Assembly (NCBI GenBank): GCA_900708905.1
Contig: CAADRB010000005.1
Coordinates: forward strand, 3,138,791 to 3,202,790
Direction of reading: 5' to 3'
Length of the DNA: 64,000 bases
Source of the DNA: Hymenolepis diminuta
Lineage: Eukaryota; Platyhelminthes; Cestoda; Cyclophyllidea; Hymenolepididae
This document shows positions 60,601-64,000 of the stretch, piece by piece. Position numbers and translations under genes: made by a program. A model generated the notes under the pieces. It was not told the origin of the DNA and did not search any database. It was given only the letters and a program-made list of their open reading frames with translations. Within the stretch, counting starts at the first letter, position 1; every line of letters begins with the position of its first letter.

Positions 60601-63600
60601 TTGCTGAATGCACACCAGTTGAAGTTGACCCAGGTTCGTATAAATTTTTTTTAAATGAGAACACGCTCCCTAATGTAGTTAAATGGTATCGCAATTCTTA
60701 GCCAGCTCTTAACATTAATTACCTTAACAGAAAATGTGATGTTAAATAATTTTTAAATATACTTGTTTACGATTTATTGACGTAGATATACATATCAATA
60801 AATAACTAATATTCATATTAAGATATCGTTCTGACTGCTTAATTATTACTTATTAGGATTGAATGATGTCGAAAAAGGTTATACAAATTTTTATGGTATT
60901 AGAGATGATATTGGTTAATAAGTAATGCAAATATTATATTTTAAATTGTATTTTTAAAGGATCATGCAATGGAAGGTACTGTGGAGCAAACGCCGAATGC
61001 AGAGATGGTCAGTGTGTCTGTGCTCCGAGCTTCACTGGTGATCCCTACGATATCTGCACTCGAGAGAGACCTCTTCCAGGTGAGATACTACTAACTAATA
61101 ATTCAGTAGATCGAAACGTTACAAAGGAGTTAATTTTCTCTTTTGAATTCTTATAGATAGTTGTCATGGCGTAGAATGTGGATCTAATGCATACTGTCAG
61201 AATGGTGTCTGCGTCTGTTATGAAGGATTTGAAGGAGAACCGAATCTCGCTTGCAAACCAATCTATGATTGTAAGCTGTCTCTAAATTGTTCTAAGTTCT
61301 GTTGTAAATATAGACTGAAACGTAGTTAGAAACACGTCCATTATACAAAGCACCTGCAGTAACTCCAAGGCTGCGTTTGATTCATACCTAGAAAAGAGAA
61401 TGGAGGAATCTTCTATCCGACTGTTCCATCGATTTCAAAAGTGTTCGGAATCTAAGGGTTCTATTACATAAGAGAAGTTGAGCGAGCCATGACTTCATAG
61501 CCAATTGAAAGGAAGGAAAAGAAATATAGTTTTACCATCAGGCCTCATTGCAATCGTTTATAATAACACCCAACTTTAAGAATTGAAGAATTTATTTTGT
61601 TTCTCACCTTCTCACAGCTTTTCTTATCCTTTAATGGTTCGTATGACGTCATTATGTAAAGTATATTTTACTAATATAGCTCAAACTCTATTTATCATAC
61701 AAATTAGTACTCGGCTAGACATTTATGCGTTTTTATTCTGCATGTTCCAGCCTCCTGCATTGAAATTCGATGTGGTGTCAACGCTTATTGTACAAATGGA
61801 CGATGTCAATGTCGCCAAGGTCATATTGGTGATCCCAACCAAATATGCTATCCTGAATGGGGTAAGTGAGCAAATTGGAATACTCTAATAGGAAATATTC
61901 ATATGAATATCTATCCTCCGTTAGTATAACCCACTTTCGTTTGTGACAACTCCAATTAAGCCAAATTGTGTTCAGCACATAACTAGATTAAAGACAACAG
62001 GAATTTTCCTTGTCCCAAGATGAATGCACTCCCCTTCCAGTTCCCACGTCGCTTAGCAAGTAGAATAGTTTTAGCAAGGCCTTTAGAAAATTTTTGTTGA
62101 TCTCAGCGGGTTGTTAACAAATATTTTCAAAAGCCGTCGTGGAAGATCTTGTAAGCAAATTCAGCATCGTACCAGTTTTTATTAATTTATAGATTAGGCA
62201 GAATTTACTTTTACGATAAGAGTATGTCTTGAGTATGGCTTTTTAGTAAAATCATTTAAAGCGGGTTCGAAATCACTCAAGTTACACTTAGTGATTGGAA
62301 AGACAGATATTTACGATATCTCAACGATCACTCGCATCCTACAGAACTCTGACTTTTTAATCGCCACATTCTAGGCTGCCATTTAAGAGACTTTAGAGAT
62401 ACTATTTTCTTTTTGACATTGTCCTTCTAATAGGATCTTCAGGGTCTTCTGACCTCTGTGCTAACCTCGCCTGCCATGCTAATGCAACTTGCTCTAAGGG
62501 ACAGTGCCATTGCAATAACGGTTTCGAAGGTGATGGTTTTATTGACTGCTGGCCCAAGGATCCTGGTAAGCTAAGTCCTGCATGTTTGCACTTGTTTTCT
62601 TTTACATCTCACTAAACTTAGGGAAAAGAAAGGATATTATGGGACCGTTTTTATAAATTTCCGTCCCCATCTGAATGTGCACGTAAATTTAATCAGTGTC
62701 TTCATTGTACATTACTTGTCATGATGTCAATTTGCACATGGGCAGAACTGAACAACAGTAAGAGTTTAGTTTATAGGTAAGTCAGATTTAAAGTATATTA
62801 TAGAAAAAGCCAGGTGTTGTGACTTAATAATCCATATAATGTTCCCTAGCAGTATTATCTTCATTTTAATAGAGACTCTGTGAGTGCGGATATTGGTCAT
62901 GGTCATGAGGCGAGAATGCACAATTTTAGTAAAATGTGACGGTCAGGAAATTCAAAGAAACGTTAATTTGTGACTTCATGACTGCCACATTTGAGAGAAG
63001 AATGAGTCAAAGCCTCTGAAGGCGTCAATGGACCTGCGCAGTGGTTCGTATCCTGATGCCCCAAGCAGAGCATTTATAAAGTATATTGCTCATGGATAAG
63101 GCTGAAATACGCAGAGACTTTGAGGAATGGGGAATCATTACATGTTCTTACTTATGTGAAGAACGTTAAATATTTTAATTGTTTTAGCTAACCTGTGCGA
63201 ATGCCGTGGTATGCCACCCGCCATTGCGGGCTGCTCAAATGGCAAGTGTCGCTGCATGCCGGGTTTCAACACTGCTCACGGCAATCAATGCGACGAGTGT
63301 CGCGGTCATTCCGAGTGTGCTGTCAACGCTCAATGCACCTATGATCGTCAAATTCAGCATTATCGATGCATCTGCGATGAGGGTTACCTTGGAGATGGTG
63401 CCATCGCCTGTATCGCAGGCTCCGTCGCCAACCGCACCGAGCAGGCTCAATGTCGTGTTCCATGTCATCGATTTGCGGCCTGTGATGAGTATGACGGACG
63501 CTGCAAGTGTCGAACTGGCTATGTTGGAAATGGATATACTTACTGTGACTTTGATTGCAGCCAGTGTCTTCCCGAAGCTAGATGTGTACCGGAGTCTGGT

Positions 63601-64000
63601 CAGTGTGTCTGTCCACCGGGTTACATAGGAGATGGTATTCGCGTTTGCAGACTAGCTACTAGTCAGGGTAAGCATCTCCCTCAATTTCCTCATACCATTC
63701 CTTATTTCAAATTGATTGCAACTGCCGTTTATCATAAAGGTCTATTCTCTCTGAGAATCATCAAAGACAGCGAGACGATCCGAATTAGAGAGGGATCGGG
63801 AACTTTGACATTGAAATGTGTGCTTTCTGGGGATGTCCGTAATGTACAAGCTCGATGGTTAACCCCACGAGATGTTGGCCGCATTAATGAACAGGTTACT
63901 CAAGACGGACGTGAGTTGTGGGTCACTATTGATCAACCAGTGGCTGAGAACTCGGGCATATATGTCTGTCAAGCATCAAGAGTATCAGACACAGTGAATG
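32847..64000 (+). CDS. Nidogen-like secreted matrix protein with Kunitz, EGF and Ig domains (45 exons, 3' end outside window)
   Basis: Predicted basement-membrane or extracellular matrix protein. Counting from the ATG at 32883: signal peptide (1-20), NIDO domain (about 70-245), Ser/Thr-rich linker (300-400), one EGF-like domain (405-450), G2F barrel (455-705), Kunitz 1 (about 720-770), then mixed Kunitz and EGF modules, a pure EGF array and an Ig-like domain cut by the window edge. NIDO + EGF + G2F in this order is diagnostic of nidogen; the G2F barrel of known nidogens binds collagen IV and perlecan. Known nidogens follow G2F with EGF, thyroglobulin and LDL-receptor YWTD repeats, so the Kunitz series is unusual. 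From 36265 onward each internal exon junction I placed is phase 1. About 2,440 codons are visible. Papilin also mixes Kunitz and Ig domains, but it lacks NIDO and G2F. Confidence 0.85.
33130..33299 (+). CDS. Exon 2: NIDO domain, first part
   Basis: Encodes [20 protein letters not shown] and [14 protein letters not shown]. The 'vyvNgfv.lG ... P ... iA.F' pattern is that of a NIDO domain. It follows a 43-nt intron (33087-33129). Phase 0 in, 2 out. Confidence 0.85.
34706..34880 (+). CDS. Exon 3: NIDO domain, middle
   Basis: Encodes [20 protein letters not shown] and [14 protein letters not shown]; 'ITWEDMG' is the NIDO core motif. Acceptor TGTAG, donor GTACGT, phase 2 in and 0 out. Confidence 0.85.
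34960..35153 (+). CDS. Exon 4: NIDO domain, end
   Basis: Encodes [20 protein letters not shown] and [12 protein letters not shown], matching the 'NTFq..l..dg.y...FnY..iqW' end of NIDO. Donor GTAAGT, phase 2 out. Confidence 0.9.
35747..36001 (+). CDS. Possible nested small membrane protein inside an intron
   Basis: 84-codon frame from an ATG at 35747: [35 protein letters not shown], then one hydrophobic segment [21 protein letters not shown] strong splice acceptor (TTTTTTATCAG) ends at 35701, 45 nt upstream. A basic, matrix-like head followed by a single C-terminal membrane helix recalls small respiratory-chain subunits such as COX7A, but the resemblance is loose and I do not assign it. Confidence 0.3.
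   Translation: MTLGPKKEVQRLFRDSFSQFNIGNTPTWMTDKTHDVLMPINIPLILITVCIVEGFYFSFIFLKIYRIVFAESSNCQINKYPARF
36265..36725 (+). CDS. Exon 5: link and Ser/Thr-rich mucin-like segment
   Basis: About 50 residues after NIDO ([18 protein letters not shown]), then about 100 residues rich in Ser, Thr, Pro and Tyr, such as [20 protein letters not shown], with no cysteine. Probably O-glycosylated. Nidogens carry a comparable flexible link between G1 and G2. Donor GTAAGT, phase 1. Confidence 0.85.
37346..37492 (+). CDS. Exon 6: nidogen-type EGF before G2F
   Basis: Encodes [20 protein letters not shown] and [19 protein letters not shown]. The paired 'CC.C...Y.G.G..C' is typical of the EGF that precedes the G2F barrel in nidogens. 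Phase 1-1. Confidence 0.85.
37566..38333 (+). CDS. Exon 7: G2F (nidogen beta-barrel) domain
   Basis: 768 nt. Encodes [60 protein letters not shown] and [10 protein letters not shown], then a short Cys-rich tail ([16 protein letters not shown]). The sequence fits the G2F domain of nidogen and hemicentin. Single exon, phase 1-1, donor GTATGT. Confidence 0.9.
38410..38616 (+). CDS. Kunitz domain 1
   Basis: Six cysteines in the Kunitz spacing: [10 protein letters not shown], then [28 protein letters not shown]. The P1 residue after the second cysteine is Asp, which does not suit trypsin or chymotrypsin, so a structural or binding role is likely. Phase 1-1, acceptor ATTAG, donor GTAAGT. Confidence 0.93.
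38745..38825 (-). repeat. Fragment of the SINE-like repeat, copy 4
   Basis: ATGTGCGCTAATGGTAGTCA followed by GCGTCCTCTAATTTTTG aligns with TATGCACTAATGGTCATCAA and CATGACCTCTAACTTCATGG next to copy 1. Partial and divergent. Confidence 0.35.
39623..39661 (+). repeat. (AG)n microsatellite
   Basis: Nineteen AG units in an intron, just upstream of a decayed Kunitz exon. Confidence 0.95.
39712..39916 (+). pseudogene. Decayed Kunitz exon
   Basis: Acceptor CCACAG and donor GTAGGT remain. Reads [20 protein letters not shown] and [11 protein letters not shown], then a stop; the C-terminal half ([10 protein letters not shown]) is in another frame. The first cysteine is Tyr (DVY), and the GGCxGNxNNF block is deleted. 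Length 205 nt breaks the phase. Confidence 0.85.
40085..40195 (+). pseudogene. Decayed EGF exon with two nonsense codons
   Basis: [16 protein letters not shown] in place of a cysteine codon, [13 protein letters not shown] in place of a tyrosine codon, [10 protein letters not shown]. Acceptor TAAAG is present; a proper donor is lacking. Confidence 0.85.
40418..40522 (+). pseudogene. Decayed EGF exon
   Basis: Acceptor ACACAG, donor GTATGC and the 105-nt phase 1-1 length are intact. Reads TLCG, TGA stop, [20 protein letters not shown]. One cysteine has become Trp and the first is lost. Confidence 0.8.
41339..41527 (+). CDS. Kunitz domain 2, lacking cysteines 1 and 2
   Basis: Open phase 1-1 exon with [32 protein letters not shown] and VDCRRIC. 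The first cysteine is replaced by Tyr (NYPPPM) and the second by Arg (GPR), so the 1-6 and 2-4 disulfides cannot form. Either a diverging domain or an exon at an early stage of decay. Donor GTGTGT is weak. Confidence 0.6.
41724..41837 (+). CDS. EGF domain (first after G2F)
   Basis: [20 protein letters not shown] and [16 protein letters not shown]. Six cysteines, phase 1-1, acceptor TTACAG, donor GTAAGA. It begins the 'CG.NA.C..G.C.C..G..GDP...C' motif shared by most later EGFs. Confidence 0.9.
42558..42740 (+). CDS. Kunitz domain 3
   Basis: [40 protein letters not shown] and EDCQQRC. All six cysteines are present, with Arg at P1, as expected for inhibition of trypsin-like proteases. Acceptor TTCAAG, donor GTAAGC, phase 1-1. 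Confidence 0.92.
43450..44121 (+). repeat. 672-bp repeat, copy A
   Basis: Matches 48234-48905 with no difference I could see by eye. It includes a 27-nt micro-exon, an intron and most of an EGF exon. Left boundary GTC|ATTCGACCCC, right boundary at GTCGAC. Confidence 0.9.
43747..43773 (+). CDS. Candidate 27-nt micro-exon (Ser/Thr/Gln linker), copy A
   Basis: Pyrimidine-rich acceptor CTTATTTTCAG, 27 nt encoding GQSSSTNQR with the shared phase-1 G, donor GTATGT. Phase 1-1, so it can be included or skipped without a frame change. Repeated exactly at 48531. Confidence 0.55.
44020..44136 (+). CDS. EGF domain, mosaic exon
   Basis: [20 protein letters not shown] and [19 protein letters not shown]. 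Six cysteines, phase 1-1. Its 5' part and upstream intron match the exon at 48804; its last 80 nt and first intron bases match the exon at 46108. Confidence 0.9.
45523..45936 (+). CDS. Double Kunitz exon (domains 4 and 5)
   Basis: One 414-nt exon encodes two Kunitz domains joined by [18 protein letters not shown]. First: [17 protein letters not shown] with Arg at P1. Second: [17 protein letters not shown] with Ser at P1. Each has six cysteines, YGGC and the final C-x-x-x-C. Intron loss or an internal duplication could explain the fusion. A decayed paralogue sits at 47475. Phase 1-1. Confidence 0.93.
46108..46224 (+). CDS. EGF domain
   Basis: [20 protein letters not shown] and [19 protein letters not shown]. 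117 nt, phase 1-1, donor GTAGGC. 89 bp (46143-46231) are identical to 44055-44143. Confidence 0.9.
46375..46500 (+). repeat. SINE-like dispersed repeat, copy 3
   Basis: GGCTAAGTTCGAGTCTCTCA, then CCAGGAAG, CCAAGATGAGGGCTGAAAAA and CACTCTCCTAAATG, in the same order as copies at 18.4 and 28.7 kb. GTTCGAGTC is close to a pol III B box. Lies in a nidogen-like gene intron. Confidence 0.5.
47475..47879 (+). pseudogene. Decayed double-Kunitz exon
   Basis: Paralogue of 45523-45936. Acceptor AATAG, donor GTAAGT and the 405-nt phase 1-1 length are intact, with no net frameshift. It contains three in-frame stops, one each of TGA, TAA and TAG, and two cysteine losses: YGGC has become YGGW, and GPC in the second domain has become GPY. 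If spliced in, it would end the protein. Confidence 0.88.
48120..48233 (+). pseudogene. Decayed EGF exon ending at the repeat junction
   Basis: Reads [23 protein letters not shown], a TGA stop, then [14 protein letters not shown]. The 114-nt phase 1-1 length fits a complete exon. The base after it (48234) is the first of the 672-bp repeat, so the expected GT donor is absent. Confidence 0.8.
48234..48905 (+). repeat. 672-bp repeat, copy B
   Basis: Second copy of 43450-44121, in the same orientation 4,784 bp downstream. The match ends inside the EGF exon at GTCGAC, after which this copy reads AAGTCGCCAC. Confidence 0.9.
48531..48557 (+). CDS. Candidate 27-nt micro-exon, copy B
   Basis: Same sequence and splice sites as 43747-43773, inside the repeat. 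Encodes GQSSSTNQR, phase 1-1. Confidence 0.5.
48804..48920 (+). CDS. EGF domain
   Basis: [39 protein letters not shown]. Identical to the 44020 exon up to 48905, then different. Donor GTATGT, phase 1-1. Confidence 0.9.
49033..49137 (+). CDS. EGF domain
   Basis: [35 protein letters not shown]. Six cysteines, acceptor GAACAG, donor GTATGA, phase 1-1. Confidence 0.9.
51069..51191 (+). CDS. EGF domain
   Basis: [37 protein letters not shown]. Six cysteines; DDYYGDP replaces the usual GYxGDP. Acceptor TTCAAG, donor GTGAGT, phase 1-1. Confidence 0.88.
51274..51468 (+). CDS. Kunitz domain 6
   Basis: [40 protein letters not shown] and EECERDC. Six cysteines. P1 is Phe, which would suit chymotrypsin-like targets; the usual GPC is GNC and YGGC is YTGC. 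Phase 1-1, donor GTGAGA. Confidence 0.92.
51665..51686 (+). repeat. (GATG)n microsatellite
   Basis: About five GATG units in an intron of the nidogen-like gene. Confidence 0.8.
53423..53608 (+). CDS. Kunitz domain 7
   Basis: [40 protein letters not shown] and LECEIFC. Six cysteines, Asp at P1, YSGC for YGGC. Acceptor TTTCTAG at 53422 keeps phase 1; the nearby CCAG acceptor would not. Donor GTATTA. Confidence 0.88.
54459..54608 (+). CDS. EGF domain with basic tail
   Basis: [33 protein letters not shown], then a basic tail [16 protein letters not shown]. The RSL motif recurs in the three micro-exons downstream. The following intron is 78 nt with no in-frame stop. Phase 1-1. Confidence 0.88.
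54687..54863 (+). CDS. Kunitz domain 8
   Basis: [40 protein letters not shown] and EDCNMLCE. Six cysteines, Asn at P1. Acceptor GACAG, donor GTACTC, phase 1-1. Confidence 0.92.
54941..54982 (+). CDS. Candidate 42-nt micro-exon, basic cassette A (furin-type site)
   Basis: Acceptor TTTTGCAG, donor GTAATG. Encodes [14 protein letters not shown], phase 1-1. RKKR before Ser matches the R-x-K/R-R proprotein convertase consensus. Related to cassettes B and C. Confidence 0.6.
55055..55111 (+). CDS. Candidate 57-nt micro-exon, basic cassette B
   Basis: Acceptor AATAAAG, donor GTAATA. Encodes [19 protein letters not shown], phase 1-1. Shares the final RSLD/E and Lys-rich middle with cassettes A and C. 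The acceptor lacks a strong pyrimidine tract. Confidence 0.55.
55386..55442 (+). CDS. Candidate 57-nt micro-exon, basic cassette C
   Basis: Acceptor CAGTTTCAG, donor GTAAAG. Encodes [19 protein letters not shown], phase 1-1. It shares WVK with A, the EEP/EEKP core with B, and KSLE at the end. Confidence 0.6.
55735..55848 (+). CDS. EGF domain
   Basis: [38 protein letters not shown]. Six cysteines, phase 1-1, donor GTAAAG. Confidence 0.92.
56293..56403 (+). CDS. EGF domain
   Basis: [36 protein letters not shown]. Six cysteines, acceptor TTTTTAG, donor GTATGT, phase 1-1. Confidence 0.92.
56610..56726 (+). CDS. EGF domain
   Basis: [38 protein letters not shown]. Six cysteines, donor GTAAGT, phase 1-1. 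Confidence 0.92.
56801..56836 (+). CDS. Candidate 36-nt micro-exon
   Basis: Acceptor TTCTGCTTTAG, donor GTAACC. Encodes [12 protein letters not shown], phase 1-1, with one unpaired cysteine between two EGF exons. If used, it would place a free thiol in the linker. Confidence 0.5.
56993..57097 (+). CDS. EGF domain
   Basis: [35 protein letters not shown]. Six cysteines, acceptor TATTTCAG, donor GTAAGT, phase 1-1. Confidence 0.92.
58326..58430 (+). CDS. EGF domain
   Basis: [35 protein letters not shown]. Six cysteines; SDDSY replaces the usual GDPxY. Donor GTAAGA, phase 1-1. Confidence 0.9.
58808..58922 (+). pseudogene. Decayed EGF exon
   Basis: An EGF trace starting [13 protein letters not shown] shifts frame into [20 protein letters not shown] and YRID, with Tyr in place of the last cysteine. 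Donor GTAAGC survives; no acceptor is evident. Confidence 0.6.
59097..59204 (+). CDS. EGF domain
   Basis: [36 protein letters not shown]. Six cysteines, donor GTATTA, phase 1-1. Confidence 0.92.
59282..59392 (+). CDS. EGF domain
   Basis: [36 protein letters not shown]. Six cysteines, donor GTACGG, phase 1-1. The 77-nt intron before it is short. Confidence 0.9.
59800..59907 (+). CDS. EGF domain
   Basis: [36 protein letters not shown]. Six cysteines, acceptor CTTTCAG, donor GTAGGA, phase 1-1. Confidence 0.92.
59976..60086 (+). CDS. EGF domain
   Basis: [36 protein letters not shown]. Six cysteines, phase 1-1. Followed by a 37-nt intron. Confidence 0.9.
60124..60237 (+). CDS. EGF domain
   Basis: [35 protein letters not shown]. 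Six cysteines, acceptor TTCTTCTCAG, donor GTAAGT, phase 1-1. Confidence 0.92.
60315..60440 (+). CDS. EGF domain
   Basis: [37 protein letters not shown]. Six cysteines, donor GTAGGA, phase 1-1. Confidence 0.9.
60514..60633 (+). CDS. EGF domain
   Basis: [39 protein letters not shown]. Six cysteines. Donor GTTCGT is non-consensus, but no better site keeps phase 1. Confidence 0.88.
60960..61079 (+). CDS. EGF domain
   Basis: [39 protein letters not shown]. Six cysteines, donor GTGAGA, phase 1-1. Confidence 0.9.
61157..61270 (+). CDS. EGF domain
   Basis: [37 protein letters not shown]. Six cysteines, acceptor TTATAG, donor GTAAGC. Phase 1, here a T instead of the usual G. Confidence 0.9.
61751..61861 (+). 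CDS. EGF domain
   Basis: [36 protein letters not shown]. Six cysteines, acceptor TTCCAG, donor GTAAGT, phase 1-1. Confidence 0.92.
62434..62565 (+). CDS. EGF domain with Ser/Gly lead
   Basis: [44 protein letters not shown]. Six cysteines, donor GTAAGC, phase 1-1. Confidence 0.92.
63188..63667 (+). CDS. Exon with four EGF domains
   Basis: 480 nt encoding four EGF-like modules in a row: [20 protein letters not shown]..; [20 protein letters not shown]..; [20 protein letters not shown]..; [20 protein letters not shown]... GC content is visibly higher than in neighbouring exons. The intron-free block contrasts with one exon per EGF upstream. Phase 1-1, donor GTAAGC. Confidence 0.9.
63740..64000 (+). 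CDS. Immunoglobulin-like domain exon (cut by window end)
   Basis: Starts [20 protein letters not shown], then [37 protein letters not shown]. The C..W..L.I....NSG.Y.C pattern is an Ig fold (I-set-like). Open to the last base. Confidence 0.85.

Larger units (their letters stand above)
33300..63187 (+). other. Introns of the nidogen-like gene longer than 300 bp
   Basis: Long introns: 33300-34705, 35154-36264, 36726-37345, 38617-41338, 41838-42557, 42741-43746, 44137-45522, 46225-48530, 49138-51068, 51469-53422, 53609-54458, 55849-56292, 57098-58325, 58431-59096, 59393-59799, 60634-60959, 61271-61750, 61862-62433 and 62566-63187. Apart from the decayed exons, repeats and nested open frame listed separately, they look like plain AT-rich sequence. 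Confidence 0.55.

Overview
This is a eukaryotic nuclear window with AT-rich introns and intergenic DNA, GT..AG introns from 37 nt to several kb, and two large animal-type genes arranged head to head. Many very small introns, several micro-exons and an expansion of Kunitz domains suggest a flatworm, probably a parasitic cestode or trematode. That is an inference; nothing in the window names the species.

Positions 293-14311 (minus strand) hold the N-terminal half of an axonemal inner-arm dynein heavy chain of the DNAH3/7/12 type. I assembled 23 phase-consistent exons by hand, about 1,995 codons. They cover the tail, the linker, AAA1 with an intact P-loop and Walker B, AAA2, and the start of AAA3. 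The last two exons before the window edge are micro-exons of 12 and 21 nt. The initiator exon upstream of 14311 was not found, and the rest of the motor lies beyond position 1.

Positions 14312-32846 are about 18.5 kb of AT-rich DNA between the two 5' ends. I see no convincing gene there. It carries degenerate copies of a SINE-like repeat whose relatives recur in introns of the second gene.

Positions 32847-64000 (plus strand) hold a secreted, multidomain basement-membrane protein with a nidogen head: signal peptide, NIDO domain, Ser/Thr-rich linker, one EGF-like domain and a G2F beta-barrel. An unusual body follows, with eight Kunitz domains (one lacking two cysteines) interspersed with EGF domains, then a long EGF array, then an Ig-like domain that runs off the window. 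I count 28 intact EGF modules. Predicted coding sequence in the window is about 2,440 codons. From the mucin-like exon onward, internal exons are phase 1-1, so cassettes can be gained, lost or skipped without a frameshift.

The gene shows exon birth and death: a 672-bp repeat with no difference seen, 4,784 bp apart; a mosaic EGF exon; a decayed double-Kunitz exon with three nonsense codons but intact splice sites; several decayed EGF and Kunitz exons; and a series of symmetric micro-exons. Three of these encode related basic peptides, one with a furin-type RKKR site. This nidogen-Kunitz-EGF-Ig architecture with its micro-exon cassettes is the most interesting system in the window.
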